A stretch of 20,129 bases of DNA from positions 1-20,129 of IMG/VR virus record IMGVR_UViG_3300031951_001528; one strand, 5' to 3'. Positions 5,029 through 14,589 of the stretch are shown here, piece by piece; positions within the stretch are counted from its first letter, which is position 1, and each line of letters starts with the position of its first letter. The position numbers and the translations under genes were made by a program. This DNA comes from a virus. The notes under the pieces are model-generated. The model was given only the letters and a program-made list of their open reading frames with translations, was not told the DNA's origin and made no database searches.

Positions 5029-7788
5029 TCACGCAATTGTTATATTGCCTTGAGACCCTATGCATGCCCATTCATTATTAGCGGTTATACATATTAATTG
5101 GATGCTGTCATATTGATTTGTACTCGACAAATATCCAGTTGCTCCTGCTGTTGAACTTACAGACCCAAAATGAATTTGCTGGCCCGCTCCTTGAGCAATT
5201 TTCCAACCACCTGCGCCTTTACCTAAAACGGTAATTGCGGTACCAAAAGCAGCAACAGTTGGTAATGTTAGGGTTACTAAACCTGCATTGTTGCTAACAT
5301 AGCCATTATCAGCAGCCATAGTTTGGCTTGTGCTTGTTACCTCTGTCCATCCTATACCAGAACCAGTCCCACTAATTGTTATTGAGCCAGCTCCATTGCT
5401 GATACTGACACCGGGTCCTGCTGTTAATGTCGCAGGAATTGGTGTTGCGCCTGTTGAGCCAATTAATAATTGTCCGTTGGTCATTGACCCAGTCCAAGCA
5501 GGAACACCAGACGCATTAGTCACCAAAGTTGCACTATTAGCAGTTGCTAGACCACCAACTGTATTTGTTGCAGAGCTATAAAGTAATTGATTTGCAGTCG
5601 TTGTTGATGGGTATGTTGCCGTTGTGAATGTATAAATCGAGCCATTGCTTTGTGCTAATGTCCCGTTAGCTCCAACACTGCTTGCGCCTGTACCGCCTCT
5701 AGTTACGCCTAACTGCCCAGACCATCCCAAAGTTAATGATACAGCTTGTAACAATGATGTAGCTGGGGTTCCACCCAAAGTCAAAGTGACGTTGGTGTCG
5801 TCAACTTTAGTCATAGCTGAAGGTGTTGGCAACTGAGAAGTTGTTGCTAAAGTGCCACTTGTTGGGAAAGTTACTGCCGTAATCCCTGTCATAGTGAATG
5901 TTGAAGCAAAAGCTCCAGATGTCGTTAAGCTTCCGCCTAAGGTAATTGTGCTTGTGCCATTGTTGACGCCTGTGCCGCCATAAGCAGAACCTATAATGCC
6001 GCCATTCCATGTACCTGAGCCAATTGTGCCAACACTTGTAATATTACCTTGAACTGCTGTGGGTAATGTAGAGCTGATGCTTGGAACACCACCAGCACTA
6101 GTAATCAATACGCCGTTATTTGCAGTTGCTAATCCAGAAACAGCTGAACCAGTTGTCGCATAATAAGCTAATTCATTTGCTGTGCCTGGGTTAACTACGC
6201 CACCAGCCGAGCTTGATATTTGGATTGTACCAGCACCTGGAGTTACTGTAATTGAACCCGCACCCGTAATGCTGCCTACAACAGGAGTTGCGCCAGTTGA
6301 GCCAATAACAAGCTGGCCATTAGTCATGCTTGATGTAAAACCTGGAACGCCTGTAGAGCTTGTAACAAGAGCGGCACTATTCGCTGTTGTAATTTCACCA
6401 ATAACATTATTGGCAGAGCTGTAAAGAATCTGATTAATGGTAGTTGTTGCAGGATATGTTGCAGTTGTTGCCACCCAGTTAGTACCATCAGCTCTTAATA
6501 TAGTGCCTGTTGCTGTAGCAGTTGCAGGATAAGTTGCAGTAGTCCAAGCGTATTTTGTGCCGTCAGACTGCGCTAATTGCCCAGCTGTTCCTAATATACT
6601 TGTATTAGTACCACCCCTGGAAATTGGCAATAAACCAGACCAACCCATGGTAATTGAAGATGCCTGCAAAAGAGCTGTAGCTGGTGTGCCACCAAGTGTT
6701 ATGGTTACGTTGCTATCACTGACAGAAGTCAAAGCTGCGGGGGTAAAAGGCGCGCCAAATGAAGTCCAGCCTAATTGACCAGCGCCATCTGTAGTTAGTG
6801 CTTGATTTAAAGTGCCATCTGCTTGTGGCCAATTCAAGCCATCTAAAACTAAATCACCTGTGCCATCTGGAGTTAGGTTGATATTACCATTGGTGTCAGT
6901 AGAAATAATACTGTTGCCAGATATTTGAATGTTTCCAATGTTTGCTTGGCCAATGTTGGAGATATTGTAACCATCTGCATCTACGTTACCACCGAATGTC
7001 ATTGTTCCGGGCAATACAAGCGAACTGGATAAACTAAAAACCGGATTGCCTGTACCTGTACCGTTTGTGACATTAATTTGATTAGCAGTGCCTAACAATG
7101 TTCTAGTACTTACAATTCCTGTAGCTGTAACGGATGTCATAAATCCAGTTGCTAATGGACTTAACGCTTGCTGATTAGGAAGTTCACCACTTGGAGACCA
7201 AGGTGTTTGTAATATGTAAGTTGCATCGCTAGGAGCAAGTCCTCCGCCAGTTGGAAAGGTAATCGCCTCAATAGCGGTATTACTTGAATTTTTTTTCCAA
7301 GCTTCATTTGCACCCAAAATAGGTAAGTAAATATCGCCGCCTTCACCGGTCATTGGGTCACCTAAATCTGGCGTTGAAGATACATTATAATGAGGCGCTA
7401 CTTGAGTGTTGTATAACTGCGCTTGTTGGTCAACTAAAGTTAATATACCAACATCTTGGTTAAGCATACTAGGTGTAAAGTTTGTATTGGTGTACAGGTT
7501 TAAACGGTCAGCAGGCGTATCACGTGTGATTGTAACCACATCTCCAGCAGCTCGACCAACTAAGAAAGTTATTTCTACAATCTCTGAGCCACCAATAAAG
7601 GCCACTGTGTAGTTTGTGCTACTAACTAACTGTGTTAAATCATCAGGTTCTTGTGCTGAGCTTCTAGCATAGACAATAACATCAGATGCAGCGTTAGCGG
7701 TCCAGTTAGTTGTAAAAACTGTCTGTCCAGCCGTAGCGGTTATCTGGGTTTTTGGTGGTACATCATTTATTTGTACTTGAGTAGACAT
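5029..7788 (-). CDS. Tail fibre protein with T7 gp17-like N-terminus
   Basis: The protein has 919 aa. Residues 15-135 form the virion-attachment head of podovirus fibres: TAGQTVFTTNW, the DVIVYARS strand, GDVVTITRDTPADRL (82-96), then LNQDVGILTLVDQQAQLYN, as in the T7 gp17 N-terminal family. Residues 300-315 hold the GNINLTPDGTGDL shaft motif. The middle is low-complexity Thr/Ser/Gly/Ala with GGTG repeats and a long internal duplication (352-529 and 658-808), separated by a module containing ITSVGTIGSGTWNG and TFPTSGTLATT. The C-terminal 105 residues (815-919: MAADNGYVSN, TLPTVAAFG, GGWKIAQGAGQQIHFGS, LICITANNEWACIGSQGN) form a compact tip domain found at the end of many phage fibres. The ATG directly follows the stop of the gp16-like gene, with AAGGTG as binding site. 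Confidence 0.92.
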   Translation of the reverse strand: MSTQVQINDVPPKTQITATAGQTVFTTNWTANAASDVIVYARSSAQEPDDLTQLVSSTNYTVAFIGGSEIVEITFLVGRAAGDVVTITRDTPADRLNLYTNTNFTPSMLNQDVGILTLVDQQAQLYNTQVAPHYNVSSTPDLGDPMTGEGGDIYLPILGANEAWKKNSSNTAIEAITFPTGGGLAPSDATYILQTPWSPSGELPNQQALSPLATGFMTSVTATGIVSTRTLLGTANQINVTNGTGTGNPVFSLSSSLVLPGTMTFGGNVDADGYNISNIGQANIGNIQISGNSIISTDTNGNINLTPDGTGDLVLDGLNWPQADGTLNQALTTDGAGQLGWTSFGAPFTPAALTSVSDSNVTITLGGTPATALLQASSITMGWSGLLPISRGGTNTSILGTAGQLAQSDGTKYAWTTATYPATATATGTILRADGTNWVATTATYPATTTINQILYSSANNVIGEITTANSAALVTSSTGVPGFTSSMTNGQLVIGSTGATPVVGSITGAGSITVTPGAGTIQISSSAGGVVNPGTANELAYYATTGSAVSGLATANNGVLITSAGGVPSISSTLPTAVQGNITSVGTIGSGTWNGGIIGSAYGGTGVNNGTSTITLGGSLTTSGAFASTFTMTGITAVTFPTSGTLATTSQLPTPSAMTKVDDTNVTLTLGGTPATSLLQAVSLTLGWSGQLGVTRGGTGASSVGANGTLAQSNGSIYTFTTATYPSTTTANQLLYSSATNTVGGLATANSATLVTNASGVPAWTGSMTNGQLLIGSTGATPIPATLTAGPGVSISNGAGSITISGTGSGIGWTEVTSTSQTMAADNGYVSNNAGLVTLTLPTVAAFGTAITVLGKGAGGWKIAQGAGQQIHFGSVSSTAGATGYLSSTNQYDSIQLICITANNEWACIGSQGNITIA
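5365..5817 (-). repeat. Tail fibre internal duplication, copy B
   Basis: This stretch encodes fibre residues 658-808 and mirrors copy A in order: MTKVDDTNVTLTLGGTPATS, LGWSG, RGGTG, GTLAQSNGS, TTATYP, NQLLYSSATN, TANSATLVT, GSMTNGQLLIGSTGATP and GSITISG. It is about 27 residues shorter than copy A, mainly through loss of one TTATYP block. Confidence 0.8.
6202..6735 (-). repeat. Tail fibre internal duplication, copy A
   Basis: This stretch encodes fibre residues 352-529. It shares an ordered series of motifs with copy B: LTSVSDSNVTITLGGTPATA, MGWSG, RGGT, GQLAQSDGT, TTATYP, NQILYSSANN, TANSAALVT, SSMTNGQLVIGSTGATP and GSITV. It has an additional TTATYPATA block absent from copy B. The DNA copies are clearly related but diverged, so the duplication is old. 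Confidence 0.8.
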
Positions 7789-10700
7789 TTAAGCACCTTG
7801 TATTCTTGCGGCCTCAGCCCTGGTTTCTGGTAAATTTAAAGATTCAATCCATTTATTTAAAACTCTTCTTGTATAAAGTGAGCCTGAAAATGGGATTAAT
7901 CTTGCGCCACGCTTTAAATCATTTTGATTGATTTGCCCTGAAATTGCCATAGAAATTAATCGCCTTGCATCGTTAACGTAACCTAAGGTCGCGCCACCCA
8001 AAACAATGTCAGCGCCCTGTCCTCTATTTTTATACCTTTCTCCTTGGAGTTTTGGTAGCAATTGGTTGTTTAAGGCAAGATTTAATCCTTCTATTGCTTC
8101 AGGCAGAACTCCTAATACACCATTATCCATTAGGCCTTTTAATGCCACATCCAATAGATTATTTTCATCTTCAAATGCTGGCTTTCCATTTGCCAATCTT
8201 CTAAGAGGGTCTTGCCAAATAGCAAGCATTGTCATCATCATTATACCTGTGAAATATTGCGCGTCTGGTCTTTGTAGTAAAGGGATAAGGTATCGTGCTG
8301 TTGCGCCATAAGCCCAGCCATGGAACATAAATAGCGTACCGGCTATTGGGTCATTAGACCATAGGGGGCTAGTGAAAGCGGTTCTTTTGACAATTACTTC
8401 TTCAACGCCTCGCCTAACAGACATTGCCATTCTATTAACCGCGCTAGCATCCTCCCAATCCCACCAATTAGATTGATGCGCTTTACCCTTGAATTGACTA
8501 TAACCTCCTGCTTTTCGGTAGTTATCAGCAAATATTTTTGCCCAATCTTCAAGCTGTATTCCAAGGCTTGCCATTTGAACTTGTTGGTCTTTTGTAATTG
8601 TTCCATCTAAGTGCGCAAAAACAGCACTCATAATATCGCTTTGTATTGCGCTAGCTGCAACTGATTCATTTAAATTTTCAATTGCGTTTATGCCATAAAA
8701 GTTTGATGATAAATGGGCTACGTCTTGTGTAAGCTTTGCTAAGTTGCCATTACCGTTTTGATAAGACATCGCATTACTGCCAAAATATTTTGACATCATA
8801 TTGTCATTGATATGATTTAATCCAAGAAAATGCTTTGCAGCAGCATTTTTAATCTTCTCACCTTCCGGCCCCTTTAACTTTCCATTAAGAGTTCTTAAAT
8901 GAGGTATAACGCCTCGTACCATCCAAGGAAGTATACTAGAGCGAAGTGTTATTGCCGTTAAGTCAGTTAACTGAGAAATTGGCACTGCACCCATTTTTGC
9001 TGCATAGACAAGATTTCTGATAACTCCAATCGCATCGCCTCCGTCAGTTCCGAACTTTCTATAGCGCCCATGATAAACTTCATACATATCACGCATTAGT
9101 TGTTGGTCTTTTTGGAATCGCTTATCTAATTTATTGAGTTCTTTTGCTCTTTCTTTTCCTGAAGGTTTTTTTAATATTTCTGCTCTTGCTGTGTTATATT
9201 CAGATTGAAAATTGCGTAATAAATCTTCTAATCCTCCCGGGCCATAAAGCTCTCCAAACGCTTTTTTCATTCCAATTCTTCTACCCATAGAACTTGCATA
9301 TGCATTTAAAGCTTTGCTTAAATCGTTATCTAAATAGCCATTTACTTGATTAAATAGTTTTTGTGGCAAAAGTATTGTTCTTGCTCTAATAGGATTTGGG
9401 TTTTCAGAATAGCCTGGGGTATTGTGGCCAATGACATTATCAATTAAACGCTCTGGTGTATTTCCTAATATTGATTGAATCCAGGCGTTAGCTTCTTCGC
9501 GCATTTCATTTTCGCTAGCATGTATTTTAGCAAATTTTGGACTGGCATTTGGATCTCTAAATTCAACCTTTCCGTCGCGTAAAGTAAATAATCTTTGATT
9601 GATCTTGCCAGTTCTGGCCATTGATTCAATTTTTGATTGCTCAAGCTCAACTTTATCTTTTAATGTTTCAATTTCTTTATTTTTATTTTCAATTAGTTTT
9701 TTATATTCTTTAATTGCCATCTGAGACTTTTCACGCTCAAGCGAGTCAATGCCTCTTTTAATTCTTGATTGCTCATCACTTAATTGTTTATTAAGTTTTT
9801 CCAAATCTTTTTCGGCTTTTATTCTTTCATATTTTGCCTGGTTAACATCTGTAAATAATTCTTTCAGCTTTACTTTTTCTTCAGTGTTAAGAATGATTCT
9901 ATCTTCTAGTAAATAATGAAAATCTTCATTGTCCCTAAGTTTATTTTCTAATTCTTCTTTTGCTCTATTTAATCTTTCAACGGCTTGTTTTCTTTCATTA
10001 ACAAGTGCTCTTGTTTCAGTCTCAAATCCTGGAGATTCTAATTGTTTTGTCAGTCTATCTACTTCACTTTGTGCAAAATCGACAGGCTTTTTTAATTCAG
10101 TAATTTGCCTGGCTCTTTCTCTTAAGCCATCAACAGCTATATTTACAAAGCCCTCTGGGTCAGTTCGCAACTTATCTAAATTCCAATTTTGAAATATATA
10201 ATTAACTGCATTTTTTGGTGATTCAAATAAATGTGTACCATGTGCATCCGCATAGTCACGGTTAAAACGTTCTAAAGTATCCATAAGGTCTTTTGCGGCA
10301 TTATTAATGTTTGGGCTTGCATCAGTTCCGCCCTCAATGATTACTTGTCTTGTGCGCTGTCCGAATTCTTCCCATGAAATATTTTTTCCTTCAGTAAAAG
10401 TTTGTGTTAAATTTTTTACAGCGTTAACTGTCTGTATTGAGCTAGTTAATCCATTTTCAGCATAGTAATGGTCTTTGTAAACTGAACTAAAATACGTACC
10501 CATGGCTTGATAAAAACTTTTAATGTCCTCGGCGCTATCTGGCCTAGCAATACCTTCTATCACATCAGTGGTTCTAATTGAGCTTTTAGCTATTGTATTT
10601 GTAAAATCGCGTACAGCTTTGAATGGCGAAGTCAATCCTCTAACTAAAGGGCTTCCAACTAATGGATGCCCCCCTAGCCATGCAAGACCTTTTCCTAAAC

Positions 10701-11634
10701 CTCGCACAGCAAAAGCGCCAGACATTGCCATCATATTTTGAGCCGCCTCAGTGCCTTCTTGAACTTTCTGGGCATTTCCAGCTATTCTTTCCCCGGGAAC
10801 AAATTTATGCCCAGTTAACCTGCCTTCCTCGTCAACAACTTGCTCTATTGTAGAACCATCAAATGACATATTTAATGTTTTTCTAGAATTCCAAACTTTC
10901 ATGCTGTTAAACATGGAGCTAACAACGCTACCCGCTCCAACTAATGCATCGCCATATACAACGTCACGAAATGTATCGACCATAGCATCTTGCAAGTTAC
11001 CACCCATTTCGCTGGCTTGTATTAAACCTTCTGTTGCCAATGAGCTGTACGCAATTTTTGGAGTAGCTTGAATTACATTTTGAAGTATATCCTGACCAAC
11101 TTTCCCATATCTAATTGAGCTTAATGTTGGAAGAAACACGTTTGATAAAAATGGTGTTGCTGATAATCCTGCGGCTCCGCCAATAAAGTTGGCAACGAAA
11201 CTACCATCTTCTAATCTTTTGTCATAATAGATTTCATCTTCGACTTGCTCTTTTCTTCTTTGTAAATCTAGGGGGCTTGCAGCATCTCTTAATCTTGGCC
11301 AATATTTTTTTGGATAGGGCTTATAGATTTCAGGGTCATTTGTATTCCAACCTTCTGGAACTGGATCGCTTAAATGGTATAGGTCCATTCCTGTATTTGC
11401 GATAAATTTTCCGAAATTTGCTATAGGATTTACCTTCCAAAAAGCTCTAGCCGTAGTTTCAACAAATCCAGGCGCTTCTTCTTCTAATGTTTTAAATTTT
11501 GGTTGGTTTCCATATTGGATTCCTGCATTAATATTTGATAAATCGTATGGAAAATCATTAGGTCCAACAAAATTGTTTTCGTTGTTATACATTTCCGTCA
11601 ATGCTTTACTATAACGCTCATCTAGATTTTTCAT
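7789..11634 (-). CDS. Large internal virion (ejection core) protein, T7 gp16-like position
   Basis: This 1281-aa protein matches T7 gp16 (1318 aa, known) in size, position after the gp15-like gene, and being followed by the tail fibre; sequence likeness to gp16 is not visible by eye. In T7, gp16 is ejected with DNA and helps build a trans-envelope channel. Seen here: hydrophobic stretches at about 147-175 and 200-240, a long charged coiled coil at 505-675 (repeated Lys/Glu/Leu with QSEVDRLTKQLES and LEKLNKQLSDEQSRI), and hydrophobic segments at 1097-1140 (GTLFMFHGWAYG, FTGIMMMTMLAIW). The C-terminus is rich in Arg. I do not see the SLT transglycosylase domain that begins T7 gp16. AAGGA lies 6 nt before the ATG, overlapping the stop of the gp15-like gene. 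Confidence 0.75.
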   Translation of the reverse strand: MKNLDERYSKALTEMYNNENNFVGPNDFPYDLSNINAGIQYGNQPKFKTLEEEAPGFVETTARAFWKVNPIANFGKFIANTGMDLYHLSDPVPEGWNTNDPEIYKPYPKKYWPRLRDAASPLDLQRRKEQVEDEIYYDKRLEDGSFVANFIGGAAGLSATPFLSNVFLPTLSSIRYGKVGQDILQNVIQATPKIAYSSLATEGLIQASEMGGNLQDAMVDTFRDVVYGDALVGAGSVVSSMFNSMKVWNSRKTLNMSFDGSTIEQVVDEEGRLTGHKFVPGERIAGNAQKVQEGTEAAQNMMAMSGAFAVRGLGKGLAWLGGHPLVGSPLVRGLTSPFKAVRDFTNTIAKSSIRTTDVIEGIARPDSAEDIKSFYQAMGTYFSSVYKDHYYAENGLTSSIQTVNAVKNLTQTFTEGKNISWEEFGQRTRQVIIEGGTDASPNINNAAKDLMDTLERFNRDYADAHGTHLFESPKNAVNYIFQNWNLDKLRTDPEGFVNIAVDGLRERARQITELKKPVDFAQSEVDRLTKQLESPGFETETRALVNERKQAVERLNRAKEELENKLRDNEDFHYLLEDRIILNTEEKVKLKELFTDVNQAKYERIKAEKDLEKLNKQLSDEQSRIKRGIDSLEREKSQMAIKEYKKLIENKNKEIETLKDKVELEQSKIESMARTGKINQRLFTLRDGKVEFRDPNASPKFAKIHASENEMREEANAWIQSILGNTPERLIDNVIGHNTPGYSENPNPIRARTILLPQKLFNQVNGYLDNDLSKALNAYASSMGRRIGMKKAFGELYGPGGLEDLLRNFQSEYNTARAEILKKPSGKERAKELNKLDKRFQKDQQLMRDMYEVYHGRYRKFGTDGGDAIGVIRNLVYAAKMGAVPISQLTDLTAITLRSSILPWMVRGVIPHLRTLNGKLKGPEGEKIKNAAAKHFLGLNHINDNMMSKYFGSNAMSYQNGNGNLAKLTQDVAHLSSNFYGINAIENLNESVAASAIQSDIMSAVFAHLDGTITKDQQVQMASLGIQLEDWAKIFADNYRKAGGYSQFKGKAHQSNWWDWEDASAVNRMAMSVRRGVEEVIVKRTAFTSPLWSNDPIAGTLFMFHGWAYGATARYLIPLLQRPDAQYFTGIMMMTMLAIWQDPLRRLANGKPAFEDENNLLDVALKGLMDNGVLGVLPEAIEGLNLALNNQLLPKLQGERYKNRGQGADIVLGGATLGYVNDARRLISMAISGQINQNDLKRGARLIPFSGSLYTRRVLNKWIESLNLPETRAEAARIQGA

Positions 11635-11642
11635 ACCATTCC

Positions 11643-14078
11643 TTATCGAATTGGGGAAGCTACAAAAGCTTTTTCTAATTGTCCTGGTCTTCTTTCACTA
11701 GTTGTAACTCTTTTAACCATTTGTTCAAAGCTTTCTAAGGGTTGTCCTGGGATGTTAGCCACGCTCGCGTATTTTTGTTTAATATTAGATATATTAGGAA
11801 CATAGGCTGGGTAGGAGTAATTTTTATCAAAAATCCCATAAAGTTGCACGGGAACTCCATTTTCATCCCTCATTTGTACACCATAGCCGCCAATCACAGG
11901 ATTCTCGCCAGTTGATATAGATGTAAATGGACTTGCGGTTATTTCAACAAACCTTGTGTATCTTTGACCATTATCAAATACTTGTTCAAACTCAATCGGG
12001 TTTCCAGCTTCAAATTGAGCTATATTTTTTTTTGCCTCTTGAAACTTTAATGATCGCTCATCTAATTCTTTAGTAATTTCTTGTGGTGTTTTGGCTTTTG
12101 GTTGATAAGGCTTGTCTTGTTCATTTAATAATATTTTTGATTCAGCATATTGCTGATATGTAACTCTTGGTTTTAATTCGTAATAAAAATCTAAATTACT
12201 ATTTGGCTTATCATGTATTGATTTTAAATTTTCAAATTGCTTAGATACTTGCTCATATATGTCATCCATAACTAAAGGTGTAGCATACTTATCTAGGCCC
12301 GCAACTTGTTCTAGTGGCATATAAACATATTCTTCGCGGCCATTGATTTTTGTTACGCCATAAGCTTGTTTCATGCCTTGCTCTAAATATGTGTTAGCAA
12401 GGTTTTGGTCTCCATTAAAAGCAACTAGATAGTCTTTGTATACTTGCTTCATTTGATTATACAAAACTGACTGATTTGGAATTACGGCTCCCCCATCATT
12501 GTTGATAAATTGAGACGCCCACGAAGTTGTTAATGCCGGAGTGTTAACTTTTCTTGACCACTCTGTTGCTATAGCTTGGTTAGCTTCCATTTTTTCTTTG
12601 GGCTGATTGAAAGTCATGCGCGCTAATTCAACTGCTTCAGCATCACCCCTACCCGCTAATTTATATTGGCTAATTGCATGAACCATCATGCTTGCTTGGG
12701 AATTTTGTTTAAAGGTATCGCCTAGCAAATTACCATTATTTGTGTCGAAAAATCTTGATACTGTTGCCGATGCTTGTATTGCAATGCCAGTATCTGGGGA
12801 ATTAAGTTCTGCGGATAAACTATTGATATATTTTGGAATAGGAACTGGGCTTGAAATTGCTGCTTTATATCTTGCCTCTTGTATTGAAATTGGATTTCCA
12901 TTGTCTTGTGCAGTTATATAAATATCATTAGCCTGCATATCAAAAGCAGCATTGCGTTGCTGGCTAGATAAAGAAGACATAATTGCAGGATTATGATAAT
13001 TGGCCGCGCCAAATTGCGCTTGCTCGATTTTACTAATTCTAGAGTTTTCTGATTTAAGATAACTGGTATAGAATGTATTAAATCGTTCAGGATCCAATTG
13101 TTCTTTTAAAGAAGCTATATCGCTTGTAGTTAGGCCGGTTTCTTGTTGTTTGACTAGAGCGTCAGACAAAATTAAATTTTGATTTCTATTTGTAAATTGA
13201 TCTAAGTTTTGAATATAACCTAAAGCTTGCCGTCTAGCCGACTCCCATTGCGTTGGCGTAACTTTTATTCCTTGATATTCTTCTGGTGTCTGGACTAAGC
13301 TATTTAAAAATTGCGCAGTATTTTTATTTTGTTTAGCGCTAGCAGCATCGGCACTTAATAGGCTATTTATATAAGTTTGTTTTGCCGCTTCACGCTGAGA
13401 TTCAGCTTCAACTGGACTAATTAATCCGCTCGCTTCATTACCATTAATATTTTTTATAGTTTTATCTAAAATCTGTTTAGTTTGTGCTGATGCATTCGCG
13501 CCTCCAGAAAGAGCTGTATCAGACATTGCTGTTAATTGTCGACTTTGGTAAACAGAAGCGTTTTCTTTTGCTTGTGTTTTTTGCTGTGATATTAATCTAT
13601 TATTTAAATTAAATACATCTCTTTGGAGTTGACCACTAAATTGTCCCGCAAGATCCATTCTAATTGTTGAAGGCGCTTGATCTATAATTTGCTGCAAACC
13701 CTGTTGCATGTTTTGGTTATAAGCTTGTATTTGACCATTAGATAATTTATAGTTTTTATTTAGCTCAAGTTGACCTTGATTTAACAATTGCTGAGCTTGC
13801 AAGGACAAAGTTTGCTGAGCTTGTGCGCTATATCCATCTACAAATGCTTTGTCTGCTTCAGTTATTGGGGGTAATATGTCGCCGCTTGGAGTTTTTCCAG
13901 CCTCAATTCCACGCAGCTTTTGAAAAGTTTGTGATGCACCAGAGGCCATGTTAGCGCCTATAGTTCCAAGTATAGTTGGTGTGCTAGCTAATTGAGTCAT
14001 AACACCAACAAAATTTTGTGGCTGCGTAGTTAATGATAAGCGTTCTTGAGGTTGTAGCGTTTGAATTTCTTGGGCCAT
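11643..14078 (-). CDS. Internal virion protein, T7 gp15-like position
   Basis: The 811-aa product sits between the gp14-like and gp16-like genes, and its length is near that of T7 gp15 (747 aa, known). It is therefore probably the middle protein of the internal core, which is ejected into the periplasm and forms part of the DNA channel. The sequence is Gln- and Asn-rich, mainly helical in look, with no membrane segment. The first 200 residues are especially Gln-rich (AQAQQTLSLQAQQLLNQGQ at about 85-104). I see no catalytic motif or lytic domain. The ATG overlaps the stop of the gp14-like gene by one base (TAATG), with GGAG 9 nt upstream. The assignment rests on order and size, not on clear similarity. 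Confidence 0.7.
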   Translation of the reverse strand: MAQEIQTLQPQERLSLTTQPQNFVGVMTQLASTPTILGTIGANMASGASQTFQKLRGIEAGKTPSGDILPPITEADKAFVDGYSAQAQQTLSLQAQQLLNQGQLELNKNYKLSNGQIQAYNQNMQQGLQQIIDQAPSTIRMDLAGQFSGQLQRDVFNLNNRLISQQKTQAKENASVYQSRQLTAMSDTALSGGANASAQTKQILDKTIKNINGNEASGLISPVEAESQREAAKQTYINSLLSADAASAKQNKNTAQFLNSLVQTPEEYQGIKVTPTQWESARRQALGYIQNLDQFTNRNQNLILSDALVKQQETGLTTSDIASLKEQLDPERFNTFYTSYLKSENSRISKIEQAQFGAANYHNPAIMSSLSSQQRNAAFDMQANDIYITAQDNGNPISIQEARYKAAISSPVPIPKYINSLSAELNSPDTGIAIQASATVSRFFDTNNGNLLGDTFKQNSQASMMVHAISQYKLAGRGDAEAVELARMTFNQPKEKMEANQAIATEWSRKVNTPALTTSWASQFINNDGGAVIPNQSVLYNQMKQVYKDYLVAFNGDQNLANTYLEQGMKQAYGVTKINGREEYVYMPLEQVAGLDKYATPLVMDDIYEQVSKQFENLKSIHDKPNSNLDFYYELKPRVTYQQYAESKILLNEQDKPYQPKAKTPQEITKELDERSLKFQEAKKNIAQFEAGNPIEFEQVFDNGQRYTRFVEITASPFTSISTGENPVIGGYGVQMRDENGVPVQLYGIFDKNYSYPAYVPNISNIKQKYASVANIPGQPLESFEQMVKRVTTSERRPGQLEKAFVASPIR

Positions 14079-14587
14079 TATGCAATCTCCGTCATGCCAA
14101 AGGATGTTTTACCAGATTTTTTAGTTAATCCACCGGCAAGACTTGATAAAGGTATTAGGTTTAAAAATCTTTGCTGCATTGCTTGGCCAAGTTGAGTTTG
14201 GCTTGATAAAGCATGCAATCCAGACAATGCATTGCCAGCTCTAAGGTCAGCTTCTTTAGCCAATTGATTCATTCGTCTTACTTGCTCATCAGCAGAGTAA
14301 GCTTGCATTGATGCGCCTCTCAAGGCAACAGCAGTTCCAGCAGCAGAACTTGTTCCTCTAGCTGCTTGTACAGCAATTTGAGTACCAATGTTTTGTCGTA
14401 GTTGTCGCATAGACTGTAATGAGTCTTGAGCATATTGTGCTCTTAAGGCTTCAAGATTAGCTTCGTATTGTGCTTGTTCAATATCACGGCCTGCTTGGAC
14501 TAATCCTTGCTGTCTTCTGGTTGAGGTGTAATCCATTACCATGCCGGCAGCTTGCATACCTAATAAAATTCCAGTTAATGGATCCAT
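14078..14587 (-). CDS. Internal virion protein, T7 gp14-like
   Basis: This small (169 aa) Ala/Gln-rich helical protein is the first of three ejection-core genes; T7 gp14 has 196 aa. It begins with a hydrophobic segment (residues 1-18, MDPLTGILLGMQAAGMVM), as gp14-type proteins do; in T7 gp14 enters the outer membrane. The rest is a long helix with QARQL-like heptads, AARGTSSAAGTAVAL (residues 74-88), where the GTSxxxGT motif is frequent in podovirus gp14 homologues, and YSADEQVRRMN (94-104). GAGGAG lies 5-6 nt before the ATG and overlaps the end of the tail tubular B gene. The identification is good by motif, size and order. Confidence 0.8.
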   Translation of the reverse strand: MDPLTGILLGMQAAGMVMDYTSTRRQQGLVQAGRDIEQAQYEANLEALRAQYAQDSLQSMRQLRQNIGTQIAVQAARGTSSAAGTAVALRGASMQAYSADEQVRRMNQLAKEADLRAGNALSGLHALSSQTQLGQAMQQRFLNLIPLSSLAGGLTKKSGKTSFGMTEIA

Positions 14588-14589
14588 TT

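Noticed and set aside
5330-6778. Several plus-strand open frames opposite the tail fibre, with repeating PVEP/PLVI motifs
   Set aside because: They are antisense reflections of the duplicated fibre repeats; the repeats are explained by the minus-strand gene.
3570-7788. Possible diversity-generating retroelement target, suggested by BPP-1-like features
   Set aside because: No reverse transcriptase, template repeat or adenine-biased variable repeat is visible in the window, and the fibre C-termini do not look like a C-type lectin VR. It cannot be excluded outside the window.
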